DNA of 64,000 nt from Planctomycetaceae bacterium (GTDB lineage Bacteria > Planctomycetota > Planctomycetia > Planctomycetales > Planctomycetaceae), in NCBI GenBank assembly GCA_021732995.1, contig JAKFWA010000071.1, positions 25,408 through 89,407 of the forward strand, written 5' to 3'. The notes under the pieces were generated by a model that did no database searches, had not been told where the DNA came from, and saw only the letters and a list, made by a program, of their open reading frames with translations. This document shows positions 1 to 9,400 of this stretch, in pieces. The translations under genes were made by a program, and so were the position numbers. Each line of letters starts with the position of its first letter. Positions within the stretch are counted from its first letter, which is position 1.

Positions 1-54
1 GACTACCGCCTGACGGACACTCACGGCCACGTCGTCCATGACATCCTCAGCTAG
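1..54 (+). CDS. 3' end of an unidentified protein
   Basis: Frame 1 is open from the first base and ends with TAG at 52-54, giving a 17-residue tail ending in HGHVVHDILS. The tail is too short to name. It is immediately followed by a strong hairpin (55-79), which supports a real gene end here. The gene converges on the cupin gene on the other strand. Confidence 0.5.
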   Translation, partial: DYRLTDTHGHVVHDILS

Positions 55-79
55 CAGCCTGTGACTTGACCACAGGCTG
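55..79. terminator. Bidirectional hairpin between convergent genes
   Basis: A perfect 9-bp inverted repeat, CAGCCTGTG and CACAGGCTG, is separated by a 7-base loop. It lies directly after the TAG of the leading partial gene and 14 bases beyond the stop of the minus-strand cupin gene. There is no long T run, so it may work as a shared 3'-end hairpin rather than a classic intrinsic terminator. Confidence 0.6.
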
Positions 80-93
80 CATCATCTCTGCCA

Positions 94-450
94 CTACTTC
101 ACCGGCGGGATGTAGCGGTTCACGAGCTCCGCGTAGTCCTCGCGGACTGGGCTGAAGACGTCCAGCACGACGGCCGGACCGTCGATGGCAACAGCTCGAT
201 GCGGTGTGTTCGGCGGGATGAGGAACATCGAACCGGCTTCGCAGATGCGAGTCTCATCGCCGATGGTCAGTTGCATCCGGCCTTTCAGCAGCATGCCGCC
301 CTGCTCGTGCGGGTGGTGGTGCAGCGGCACTTCCGCCCCGTCGTCCATTTCCAGGTACGACAGCATCAGGTTCTTGCCAAACGGCGTCCGCATGCGGCAA
401 CCCGGAACAGGCTCGATCGGCTGATAGTCGTTGATGTTGATGAACGGCAT
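94..450 (-). CDS. Small single-domain cupin protein
   Basis: A 118-residue protein consisting of one cupin_2 beta-barrel. Cupin motif 1 is visible around residues 39-59, with a metal-binding cluster HHHPHE (H44, H45, H46, H48, E49) followed by a conserved glycine. Motif 2 lies around residues 73-84 (G-x6-P-x3-H, ending PPNTPH). Such proteins bind a divalent metal and act as small sensors, isomerases or dioxygenases; the substrate cannot be told. There is no signal peptide, so it is cytosolic. The ATG is preceded by AGGAAA at a spacing of 8. No operon partner is visible: the next gene upstream on this strand is far away. Confidence 0.85.
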   Translation of the reverse strand: MPFININDYQPIEPVPGCRMRTPFGKNLMLSYLEMDDGAEVPLHHHPHEQGGMLLKGRMQLTIGDETRICEAGSMFLIPPNTPHRAVAIDGPAVVLDVFSPVREDYAELVNRYIPPVK

Positions 451-515
451 GAGAGGTCTTTCCTGAGGAAGTGTGTGTCGGCCCGCCGCAGTTTAGCCGC
501 GCGGCGGTTCATCGT

Positions 516-585
516 TGTAGGACGGACAATCCTGTCCGTCACCGTTGCGAGGACGGATGCGACGGACAGGATTGTCCGTCCTACA
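516..585. repeat. Palindromic repeat family A, copy 1
   Basis: The arms at 516-540 and 561-585 are perfect 25-bp reverse complements around a 20-base loop, with the core GGACGGACAATCCTGTCC. Related palindromes with the same GGACAAT-GTCC core lie at 15975, 17104, 21359 and 34945. The surrounding stretch 451-825 shows no gene that can be supported. Confidence 0.9.
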
Positions 586-825
586 GCACCATCCAAGATC
601 GGGCGAACAAATCGGCAGAATGCGACGAATCGGCAAACCCGCCCGCACCTGCGGCCTGTGGACTCGGGTTTGGTCGCGATTTGACCGCCTGCTGCTTGCT
701 CAAAGGGCCAGCCCGGCTAATAATCTCCCCGCTGCCGTTAGGGGCGATCCGGGTGCCTTGACCTGTTCCTTAGATCGAACCTAACATTCTCCGACGTCGG
801 CCAAAATGCTTTGCCGGCGCAGTCA

Positions 826-898
826 GCGGGAGTAGCTCAGTTGGTAGAGCACGACGTTGCCAACGTCGTTGTCGCGGGTTCGAGTCCCGTCTCCCGCT
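826..898 (+). tRNA. tRNA-Gly (anticodon GCC)
   Basis: A complete cloverleaf can be drawn. The acceptor stem is GCGGGAG/CTCCCGC with discriminator T, the D arm is GCTC...GAGC, and the anticodon stem is CGACG/CGTCG with loop TTGCCAA, giving anticodon GCC at 859-861. The T arm is GCGGG-TTCGAGT-CCCGT. The length is 73 bases. CCA is not encoded. It lies about 75 bases upstream of the trigger factor start. Confidence 0.97.
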
Positions 899-974
899 CT
901 TTCTTTTTGCCCACACGGAATCGTGCCACCGCTATCTGGTGTGCCGGGCGAGACTGTCTCGGAGGAAGGTTACA

Positions 975-2417
975 TTGAGTACTACTGAGGCCATTGAAAA
1001 GGCGAGCAGCGACACTTCGAAGTACGGTCTGAAGGTTACGATCTCCGAAACAGGCCCATGCCGGAAGAAAGTCGAAGTCACTGTTCCCGAAGCGGATATC
1101 GCTCGAACTCGCGAGCAGATCGTCGCTGATTACTGCGCGAAGGCGAACATCAACGGATTCCGAGTTGGCCGCGTACCGCGCCATATCGTCGAATCCCGGT
1201 TCCGCCAGCAGTTGCTCGACGAACTGAAGCAACGGGTGCTGGTCGCCAGCCTTGAGCAACTGACGCTCGAGAACGAAGTCGACCCGATCAACGAACCAGA
1301 CATGGACGTTGAGAACATCGACATTCCGACTGTGGGTGACTTCACCTACAGCTTCGAGGTCGAAGTTCGTCCGAACGTCCAGATTCCGGACTACGCCAAG
1401 CTGCTGATCAAGAAGCCTGTGCGCGAGATCAGTGACGCCGACGTCGATAAGTATCTTGCCGGCCTGCTGACTGAACTGGGCACCAAGGCTGACACCGGCG
1501 AGCCTGCCGCCGCTGGCGACAGTGTGACGGTGGACGTCGAGTTCGAGCATGGTGGCAAGCTCATCCGCGACATGAAGCACATCAGCCTGCGGTTGCAGCC
1601 GACTCTGCGCTTCCGCGATGCCGAAATCGCCGGTTTCGACCAGTTGCTGGCCGGAGCCAAGGTTGGCGATACCCGCAATACAACCGTGGTCATCTCGAAA
1701 GAGGCTGGCTACGTCCCGATGCGCGGCGAAACGCTGAACGCGACCTTCAAGATCACCGCAGTACAAAAATTTGCTCCGGCGACGCTCACTCCGGAAACGA
1801 TCGCTCAGATCGGCTCTGACAGCGAAGAAGCACTCCGCAAGTCGGTTCGCACGGTGCTGGAACGCCAGGTCGTGTACCGTCAGCGTCAGTCCTGCCGCAC
1901 CCAGTTGCTGGAGCAGATGACCGAATCCACCGCTTGGGATCTGCCGGAAGCTCTGGTGCTCAAGCAGGTTGAGAACGCTCTGCACCGCGAAATTCTGGAG
2001 ATGAAACAGGCTGGTTACACCAGCAAGGAAATCAAGGCTCGCGAGAACGAACTGCGTCAGAACGCGGTCTCGGTTACGCGTCAGGCGATGAAGGAGCACT
2101 TCGTGCTCGACAAGATCGCCACCGAAGAGAAGATCGAAGTCAGCCCGCAGGACATCGAAGTCGAAATCATGGCGATGGCGTTCCAGAGTGGCGAAAGCCC
2201 ACGCCGCGTCCGTGCTCGCCTCGAGAAGACCCGGGTGATCGAGAATCTGGAAGCTCAGATTCGCGAACGCAAGGCGGTTGATATCGCTCTGGAACGAGCC
2301 AAGGAAGAAGAAGTCCCGCTGACCGACGAACTGGTCAACGACCTCTCTGTTGAATCAGTCGACGACGCGATCTGCAACGTGATGCTGGCCCGATCCCTCT
2401 CGACCGCCGCGTCCTGA
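975..2417 (+). CDS. tig: Trigger factor (ribosome-associated chaperone and prolyl isomerase)
   Basis: A 480-residue homologue of trigger factor, which binds ribosomal protein L23 at the exit tunnel and shields nascent chains. The N-terminal ribosome-binding domain carries the signature GFRVGRVP (residues 61-68, matching GFRxGKxP with Arg for Lys). An FKBP-like domain follows at roughly 170-260 (beginning AGDSVTVDVEF), then a long helical C-terminal chaperone domain. The length is slightly above the usual 430-450. The start is chosen as TTG at 975 because a near-perfect ribosome site, GGAGGAAGG (961-969), lies 5 bases before it. The GTG at 939 in the same frame lacks such a site and would add unconserved residues. 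A strong terminator follows at 2453, so it seems to be transcribed alone. Confidence 0.93.
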   Translation: MSTTEAIEKASSDTSKYGLKVTISETGPCRKKVEVTVPEADIARTREQIVADYCAKANINGFRVGRVPRHIVESRFRQQLLDELKQRVLVASLEQLTLENEVDPINEPDMDVENIDIPTVGDFTYSFEVEVRPNVQIPDYAKLLIKKPVREISDADVDKYLAGLLTELGTKADTGEPAAAGDSVTVDVEFEHGGKLIRDMKHISLRLQPTLRFRDAEIAGFDQLLAGAKVGDTRNTTVVISKEAGYVPMRGETLNATFKITAVQKFAPATLTPETIAQIGSDSEEALRKSVRTVLERQVVYRQRQSCRTQLLEQMTESTAWDLPEALVLKQVENALHREILEMKQAGYTSKEIKARENELRQNAVSVTRQAMKEHFVLDKIATEEKIEVSPQDIEVEIMAMAFQSGESPRRVRARLEKTRVIENLEAQIRERKAVDIALERAKEEEVPLTDELVNDLSVESVDDAICNVMLARSLSTAAS

Positions 2418-2452
2418 GCAGCTTGCAGTCACTGCTGATTGAAACGCTTATC

Positions 2453-2489
2453 AAAGCCTGAATCGCTCGCGATTCAGGCTTTGTCATTT
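2453..2489 (+). terminator. Intrinsic terminator after trigger factor
   Basis: A 13-bp perfect stem (AAAGCCTGAATCG and its complement) has a 4-base CTCG loop and runs into TTTGTCATTT. It starts 36 bases after the trigger factor stop. Confidence 0.85.
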
Positions 2490-2510
2490 CAATAGGTCGG
2501 CGAAAAGATC

Positions 2511-2575
2511 CTTCTCCCCCTTCGCAAGGGGGAGAAGGTGGCCGCAGGCCGGTAGAGGGGGTCCGTGGCGGACGC
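2511..2575. repeat. CTTCTCCCCC hairpin repeat
   Basis: A 10-bp perfect hairpin (CTTCTCCCCC/GGGGGAGAAG, loop TTCGCAA) is followed by a GC-rich tail containing GGCCGCAGGCC. It resembles the dispersed C-rich repeats common between genes in planctomycetes and other bacteria. A different C-rich pair lies at 22107-22331. Confidence 0.6.
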
Positions 2576-2691
2576 GTAACGCAGACCAGATCGTTGTGGC
2601 CGGTCTCCGACCGAGCCACACTGCGTGACCGCAGGTCTCCCGAACGATGTTCCTGGTTCTGCAGACTGTTCCGCCTACCCCGCATCGCAGC

Positions 2692-3447
2692 ATGTCAACA
2701 ACCGTTTTCGACCATTACGCACAACATCTCGCTCCGATCTATTCCTGGATGGTCGGAGACTTCGAGGCTGCCTGCTCACAGGTTGACTCTTTCTATACCG
2801 AGGTCGGGTTACCAGCCGGAGAAGGACGCCTCGCCGTTGATCTGGGCTGCGGTCATGGTGTGCATACGATTCCGTTAGCGCGACGTGGTTATCAAGTGAT
2901 CTCGCTCGACACCTCGACGCACCTGCTGGGTGAACTCAAGACTGCAGCAGGTAACTTACCGATCCACCCCATTGCAGCCGACCTGACCGAATTTGCCGCT
3001 CATCTACCATCTCGCAACGCGTCGCTGATCGCGTGCATGGGAGACACGCTGACTCACCTTCCCACCGTGGACGCGGTCGACTCATTAATTCGTGAAGCCG
3101 CTCAGCATCTGAGTCCGGATGGAGTCTTGACGCTCTCGTTTCGTGACTACGCAACTCACGAACTAACCAGCGCCCAACGCTTCATCCCCGTCCGCTCAGA
3201 CAGCCACCGCATCCACACGTGCTTCCTCGAATACCGCGAGGACACGGTCCTGGTTCACGATATCATCCACTCACGATCAGGAGACTCGTGGAATATCGCC
3301 GTCAGCGCCTATCCAAAGCTGCGAGTACATCCCGACCACGTAATAGCAGCAGCCGAGTCCTGCGGTATGTCAATAACCCGCCGATCGATCACCCGAGGCA
3401 TGCTCTACTTCGCTTTCAAACCTTCAACAGCCGTAAAGGCAGGATAG
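2692..3447 (+). CDS. Class I SAM-dependent methyltransferase
   Basis: A protein of 251 residues. The SAM-binding motif I is clear at residues 48-60 (AVDLGCGHGVHTI), followed by an acidic end of beta-2 (SLDTS) and a motif near CMGDTLTHLP. The C-terminal half is a beta-rich substrate region (FLEYREDTVLVHDIIH). The methyl acceptor cannot be read from the sequence. The ATG at 2692 is chosen because the fold begins there. An in-frame ATG at 2647 would add 15 residues that do not look conserved. There is no clear ribosome site for either start. It is transcribed away from trigger factor after its terminator and converges on the TIR-like cluster. Confidence 0.8.
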   Translation: MSTTVFDHYAQHLAPIYSWMVGDFEAACSQVDSFYTEVGLPAGEGRLAVDLGCGHGVHTIPLARRGYQVISLDTSTHLLGELKTAAGNLPIHPIAADLTEFAAHLPSRNASLIACMGDTLTHLPTVDAVDSLIREAAQHLSPDGVLTLSFRDYATHELTSAQRFIPVRSDSHRIHTCFLEYREDTVLVHDIIHSRSGDSWNIAVSAYPKLRVHPDHVIAAAESCGMSITRRSITRGMLYFAFKPSTAVKAG

Positions 3448-3507
3448 CCAGCACCTCAACCGGAGCCACAGCTTCCGGAATCCACTCGTGCAAAGACGGA
3501 GGGATTC

Positions 3508-4083
3508 TCAATTGTGACCTCTATTGTCTCGATGCGATCCAGGCTTCCTTGTTTGCCCGACAGCGCCTGTCGACACTCCGCCGCCGCCCGGAATCCCAGG
3601 CTCCGGCAGCGGATATGCTTTGCGCTCACTCACGGACCTTTGAATATTGTCAACGATTTCGGGGATGGGCCAAGCGCCTCCGCAGATCAGCAGTACCTCC
3701 TCGCCTGAGAACCTAGCTGATTCTTGTGGCTTGTCTCGCACGACAATCTTCACAGACTTCGATGCACGACAGAAGTCAACGAACCGCTCATCTATGGCCT
3801 TCGTATCGAGACTCACACCATTCGCGCCGAAGTCGAAGTGTATCTCAACCGTCGGCGAGAGCTTCTTCAGAGTAAAGATGATCTCAGGAACCTGCTCATA
3901 AAGACCAGCCTTGGCATTGCACATGTCGTTTACCTCACAAGGCGCATGAAACCTATACGCTCGATCGGATTCTCGATTTGTAACCTTAATAGGCCCTATG
4001 GGGCGTACCTTCATCTGCGCCAAGGCATCGAACAAGTCCTTAGGTCTTTCAGAGTTGGTGAAATTCTCATCATTTATAGACAT
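3508..4083 (-). CDS. Unknown protein, last gene of the TIR-like cluster
   Basis: A protein of 191 residues with no recognised family. It has an alpha/beta middle (residues about 60-150) with CEVNDMCNAKAG, a strand-like segment VEIHFDFGANG and a second one VKIVVRD. A glycine/proline-rich polar tail (LPEPGIPGGGG) looks disordered. No signal peptide or membrane span is seen. ATG at 4083 is preferred because GGGAAAG lies 9 bases upstream; a TTG at 4110 is the alternative. It is the third minus-strand gene after two TIR-like genes, with gaps of 93 and 148 bases, so it could be a partner, sensor or immunity-like subunit. That role is inference from position only. The stretch looks less GC-rich than its neighbours. 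Confidence 0.6.
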   Translation of the reverse strand: MSINDENFTNSERPKDLFDALAQMKVRPIGPIKVTNRESDRAYRFHAPCEVNDMCNAKAGLYEQVPEIIFTLKKLSPTVEIHFDFGANGVSLDTKAIDERFVDFCRASKSVKIVVRDKPQESARFSGEEVLLICGGAWPIPEIVDNIQRSVSERKAYPLPEPGIPGGGGVSTGAVGQTRKPGSHRDNRGHN

Positions 4084-4231
4084 GACTAACACTTTCCCGC
4101 AGAGCGACAAGACGTTGAGGCAGATGCGTCCTCTGACGGCGCCGCCCCGATGAGCATGACTGTTTGTCGCCGCGACTCACCAGTGTCTTGCATGATAGAC
4201 CCTCCGGATTGTCCAGTGAACACGCCCCCGC

Positions 4232-4879
4232 CTACAGCTTGGCGCTAATTGTACCCATCCAGAAAGCTGTCGTAACGATGAACGTGAGCAACGCCACAAC
4301 CACTCCGCCGACTGCACACCATTGTTTGATGGAAAGCGAGTGGAAAATATCATGAGGTCGTAGAGCTTCAATGTTCACAACCGACCGCTCGCTTTGCTTA
4401 TCAAGGTGCTCAAGCCAATCCTCAAGCGTCTTGGTGAACTCCTCTGACTTCAGAAACTTCATGTCGAGATCGGCAACGATGGGCCTGAGACCCGTTTTCT
4501 CGCTTAGCATCCCTTCTTGATAAACACCTTGCTCGACGAGAATAAGTAGTGGAAGATTCCGACCATAAGCAAACGTGGCTTCCAAGTGATTCCAAACGGT
4601 TGGCAGAAACCGCCCGGAAATAGACTTCTCATCGGGTGTCCCCGGTTTCTCCACAGCCTCAGCAAGCCGGAATCGCCGAAATGCCACTACAACCGCTCCC
4701 GAACAGGCGTTCATATTCTTACGCACCTGCTCGACGGTGGACTTAATACCGTAGGCGTTTTGGCCAACCGTGACTGGCTCGCAACCACGAGCTTCGAGGA
4801 GTTCCCCAATCTTGTCGCAGACACGGCGATGCAAGTCGGTGTAAGGGCCTTGGCTGAGATAGATCTTGCGTTTGGCCAT
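4232..4879 (-). CDS. TIR-like (Rossmann-type) protein with C-terminal membrane anchor
   Basis: A protein of 215 residues. The N-terminal 120 residues look like a TIR/SLOG-type nucleotide-handling fold: an opening strand KIYLSQGP, a second strand GAVVVAFRR after a helix (residues 61-69), then WNHLEATFAYG (residues 97-106) and LPLLILVEQG. Glu100 sits in the helix position where TIR NADases carry the catalytic glutamate. Residues 187-209 form one hydrophobic helix near the C-terminus, so the domain would face the cytosol from a tail anchor. It lies between a CAP12-type TIR protein and an unknown gene on the same strand. The family name is inferred from this pattern. It could instead be a nucleoside deoxyribosyltransferase-like protein. 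Confidence 0.62.
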   Translation of the reverse strand: MAKRKIYLSQGPYTDLHRRVCDKIGELLEARGCEPVTVGQNAYGIKSTVEQVRKNMNACSGAVVVAFRRFRLAEAVEKPGTPDEKSISGRFLPTVWNHLEATFAYGRNLPLLILVEQGVYQEGMLSEKTGLRPIVADLDMKFLKSEEFTKTLEDWLEHLDKQSERSVVNIEALRPHDIFHSLSIKQWCAVGGVVVALLTFIVTTAFWMGTISAKL

Positions 4880-4972
4880 CGGCGATTCCGTATGATCTCA
4901 AGTCCGCAGGGTGAAATCGATTGGCTGTAGTCGGCGCACTGAGGTCGCGGCCAGAAACCCAGCAACGCCCGG

Positions 4973-5875
4973 TTATTTTGCTTCTTCGCCTGGCGGTTTC
5001 CCCACATGCTGCATGAATGCCATTGCGGCAGCAGCCTCTTGAGGACGTTCACCCCACGTTCCAAGCTCGCTTTCGAAAAAGGCAGCTTTGTGGCCACGTT
5101 CGATGAGCCATTTCGCGTATTCGTGACCACGCGGCGTCAGTGACACTTGGTCCCGAAGATCAACTGCGAGAAGATCCGCATCTGGAAGTCTTTTGCACAA
5201 ATCATCAACCGAAAACCCACCTGTGCCACCACCGCCGTCATTCTTCCAGAATACATAGCGGGCTCTTGGATCGAAGACGTTTCGGCGACGCTGCAGTTTC
5301 AAATTCCGTTCATGCATCAAGATGATATATTGTTCGGACGCATCATCGAGCAGGTCATGAATGATCTGGAACTGCGTGTCCTTGTGGACAGAATCTGTTT
5401 CCTTCGCGCGTTGGCGACGACCAGCAGCATTGATCGCATTTTGTATCTGCGTAGTCGCCGCACCAAGCGCTGCCTGCAGGTTTCCATCATGATGAGGTTG
5501 ATATGTGGCGGGCGTCACGCCAGCGAGATCGGAAGGAAGTTTCAAGTCCGCGGTGCGGTCGTAGACAAAGAATGTACGTTTACGACCAATTCCCCCGATG
5601 AACATGCCGAGTTCAAGAAGAACGTTGTCACGCGGCGCGTTCTGCTCCTTCTCACGGCTTGATACCATGTCATCCGGCGTCACCACAAGAACAGCAAAAT
5701 CGAACGTATCGAGAGTTGCTACCAACGTCTCCAGTGTTCCGCCGCTGAGCCCGAATACGCCTTGGCTCCACAGCACAACCTCGCAAGCATGGTCGAGGTT
5801 GACCTGAATCGCCTGCGCGACAGGTAGTCCTTCAGCAGATGAGCCGATGAAAACGCTTGGCCTTAGATTTGGCAT
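4973..5875 (-). CDS. CAP12/Pycsar-type TIR domain protein, probable NAD-consuming effector
   Basis: A protein of 300 residues. Residues 6-110 match the TIR-like fold of Pfam PF10137, used by CBASS TIR-STING and Pycsar TIR effectors. The features are an opening SVFIGSSAEGLPVA, a strand CEVVLW, FDFAVLVVTPDD, and PRDNVLLELGMFIGG, whose Glu88 corresponds to the catalytic glutamate of TIR NADases. After about residue 150 there is a separate helical region ending in a winged-helix-like stretch (LTPRGHEYAKWLIERGHKA). Characterised relatives cleave NAD+ after a cyclic-nucleotide signal, but no cyclase gene is visible in this window. The ATG at 5875 starts exactly before the fold; GTG at 5911 is possible. 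It is the first gene of a three-gene minus-strand cluster. Confidence 0.8.
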   Translation of the reverse strand: MPNLRPSVFIGSSAEGLPVAQAIQVNLDHACEVVLWSQGVFGLSGGTLETLVATLDTFDFAVLVVTPDDMVSSREKEQNAPRDNVLLELGMFIGGIGRKRTFFVYDRTADLKLPSDLAGVTPATYQPHHDGNLQAALGAATTQIQNAINAAGRRQRAKETDSVHKDTQFQIIHDLLDDASEQYIILMHERNLKLQRRRNVFDPRARYVFWKNDGGGGTGGFSVDDLCKRLPDADLLAVDLRDQVSLTPRGHEYAKWLIERGHKAAFFESELGTWGERPQEAAAAMAFMQHVGKPPGEEAK

Positions 5876-6403
5876 ATTTTGGATCCAATAGCAGTCAATC
5901 GAGCGGCGCACTGGCTAGCTCCGCCGAGTGCCACTGTTGCTCTTGAGTAGCCCGGCACAGAGTGTCTCCGCATTAGTGACTTGTCAACCATTAGGGATAA
6001 AATATTCAGGTGTCGCTTGCCATGTTTTCCTTGCGCGGCTTGAACTTGTGATTCCACGGCGGCCAGATCTTGGAGTGCTGAGGCTTGACTCAGCCCTCCA
6101 TTTGTTTGCGGTGGTCAGTTGGGTTGGAGAACGGAACTTGGCCGTCCACTTACCTTCCAAGAGGAGATATCGACTACTGCGCTTCACGGCTCAGATTGTT
6201 GACCACGCGCGGCCGCCGTGCCGCGAAGAATGGAGGGCTCCGTCGAGCCGGAGCACTCCAGGGTCGGACTGCATCCGCGGAATGTGGGATACAAATGCCA
6301 TTCGCGCTCGGATCTCGATAACTCGTGCTCGATTACCCCAATTCCTCCACTGGCGAAGCCAGTGGCACCCAACATCAGGGGTATAACAAAGCAGCAGCGG
6401 CGA
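5876..6403. other. Gap without a supported gene, with one small palindrome
   Basis: No open frame here looks like protein. It holds the upstream region of the TIR-like cluster and the tail region of the giant gene. A perfect palindrome, CACTGGCGAAGCCAGTG, lies at 6348-6364. It is a member of minor repeat family H, also found at 56740 and 58432. Confidence 0.5.
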
Positions 6404-9400
6404 TCAGTTGAAGAAACCGCTGACGCCATCAACGACGTCGTGGCGTTCACCCAAACCTAGCAGGGCGCTCATCAGGTCGTCGCTGTAGACCTGTGGGTCG
6501 AGGTCGTGGCGGCCGAGGATGTGGCCGTATTCGTGAGCCAGCACGGTCGCGAGGTCGACGCGATTGCTCGCGGGGCCGGTGAGATCGGTGCTCCAGCCCT
6601 GACCGGCTCCGTCGTCGTCGATGATGATACGGCCGAGGCCATCCACCATGCCGAGTGCACCGTTCGTATTACCCAGATCACGAATGATAATCAGGGTGCT
6701 GCTGAGCACATCCAGCTCGGATTGTGTCAACCCGGTGCTCGCCCAGGCCGTGAGCGCGAAGGCCTGAACTGGAGCCAGGTCGGTCGGCGTGAGGGGGCCG
6801 ACGCCGTCGCCTGTTCCGGGTGTGGACGTCACCAGTGGAGCTTCCACCGGCAACGATCCAGAAGTTTCCGCAATATCAACACCGTTGACCGCCCAGAACG
6901 GGGAGATACCACCGGCGGATATGAAAGTGATACTCAGCAGGCCGTCGTTGTTGGCATCGTCAGCGGCAGTAAACAACAGGGTGCCAAACTGCTTGGCGTT
7001 CGTCGACAGACTCTGCGAACCGGCCACGCCTTCCACCGTCACCGTGACGGCCTGATCCATGTTCTGAGCACCGATGTAGACTCGCACGTCATAGTCGGTT
7101 GCCGCGGCCACCTGCACCTGGAAGGTCCGCGAACCCAGCGACGTATGACCGCTCGCATAGTCGCGATACAGGTCCGTCGTCAGCTTATTATATGTGTTGG
7201 ACCCGCCCTGATCATGGACGTTGGGCACACCCACGTCAGCCGAGTTCGGTGAGGTCACCCAGCCATAGCCATCCACCAGCGGAGTCGTATCACTCCGCAA
7301 GACTCCGATCGCTCCCGCGGCGGTTGGTGATTGTCCAACGCCACCCAGCACGTAGGGATGGTTGAAGTCGAAACGTCGCGCATCCGACAGTCCGAACGAC
7401 AGGAACGCGGCCGAAGTGATCGAGCCATCGTGTGCGCCATCCAGTGAGACCGCTCGCAGCGTCGGAGTACCACTCTGCGTCGGAGCGAGCACATCGAACG
7501 CGATCGCTCCGCCCGGACCGGTGAGGACCTGCACTCCATCGACACTCGCATTGACGTCGGCGCTGACCACGGTGCCCACGGTCGTCGAGACCGTCACCTG
7601 CTGGCCCGCCGCCATGCCCGATGTGGCGTTCACGGTCACAATCGTCATACCGTCGGCTGGCACATTACCAATGTTCGGAGTGAAGGTAATGGGTGATACC
7701 GCCGAGACGGAATCGATCTCTATACCGTTCACGGCCCAGATCGGCGAACTGCCACCCAGGTCAGTGAACGTGAAGTCCGCGATGCCGTTGACGACCGAGA
7801 ACATGAACGTGACGGTTTCGTTATCACCGGCGTCGACCGCGATACCGCTGGCCTTGGTCGCACCGTTGACGAGCACCGACACCTGATCGACGTCCCGATC
7901 CCAGCCCAGCGTCACGGTCGCCTGATAATCACCATTCGGCAATTCCACGCGGAAGGTGCGAGCAGTCAGATCATGAGCGCCATCGCGACGCAGATCATAC
8001 AGCGGATCCGGGTCAGGAATCGGCGTGCCGTTGCTGTCCGTCTTGATACCCTGATCGAAGCTGTACGGCGACTGCAACCAGCCGAAACTGGTTGTGCTGC
8101 CGTAGAGCATGCTCGGAAGCACGCCGATGAAGCCGTCCGGATTCATGCCGGAAGCGACAGGAGCCTGAGTCGGTGAAGCGCTTGACGACGCGCTGGAGTT
8201 CTTGTGATTGAAGTCAAACTTGCGACCGTCCGGCAGCACGTACTGCAAGCTGCTGAAGCCATCAATGCTGCCGTCGACAGCGGCGAACGTCACAATCGCG
8301 GTGACAGCGTTGAACGGACGTCGAATCAGCAGAGTCGCCTCACCGGCGCCGTTCGTCAGAATCTGGATACCGGCCAATTCGTCGTCGACATCGGGATTCA
8401 TGATCGTGCCGGCCGACGTGCCGATGGTGATCAGCGTGTTCGGAGTGGCTCCGGCGATCGGGAACGAATCGACCGTCACGCCATCCGCCGTCAGTGGTGC
8501 CGGCGGGCAAACGCCGACCGTCATGATATCCGCCGGACGAATTGAGACGCCGTTCACGGCGAAGATCTTCGGATTAATACTGCTGTTGACGAAAGTCAGG
8601 TCGAGGCTCGTGTCAGGCACGTAGACCAGGAATTCGCGGTGCACGGAAGATCCGGCCAGCGACGTCAGGCCAGACGCCAGAGTGGTCCCGGAATCACCAT
8701 TTTTCACCGACATACCGGTAATGTCCGAGTACGGGCTGCCGTACATCACGCTGATATAGTAATAGCCAGCGGTCGGCACATCGGCGGTGAAGGTCGCGGA
8801 CGTTCCGAACGAATGTCCGTCGCGCACCAGATCGGCGAAGCTGTTGCCGTAGAAACCGTCGTTCCGCTCAAAGCCCTGCACGGCGGTTTGCCAGCCGTAG
8901 CCCAGGCCACCCGAGTATAATGTGTTCGGCAGCACGCTGGTGTAACCCGCCTGAGTCGGCGAAGGCAGGACACTTCCAGCAGTATTGAAATTATTAAAGT
9001 CAAACTGCTGCAGACCGCCGGTGCCGAGCGGATTGAATTCGATATTCTCGAAGTTGAGCACCGTGACGCCGAAGTACGGGTCGGGATTGCCACCCGCCGT
9101 GCTGATGGTCGCAGTGTACGGATCGAACGAGATTTCGTTACCAAAGGGCTCGAAGTCCAGCACGTCGCCCTGATCTGGTGGAATCAGCGCGCCGATGCAG
9201 GGATCACCCGCATCAATCGTGATCGGGAACAGCATCGACGGCTGAGCGTGAATCAGATCGCTGCCTTCGAACGTCCGCACCAGCAGCGATTCCACGGTAT
9301 CCGGAATGATAATCTTCTCGCTGCCCAGCGAGCCGCGGCTGACTTCCTCAGTGGTGGCTGTGCTCGGCGGATCTTCGGTCGTGATGAAGATCTCGTCGGC

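Noticed and set aside
837..2099. Long minus-strand open frame opposite trigger factor
   Set aside because: It is a shadow of trigger factor and includes part of the tRNA. Its composition is Arg/Gln/His-rich without domain pattern.
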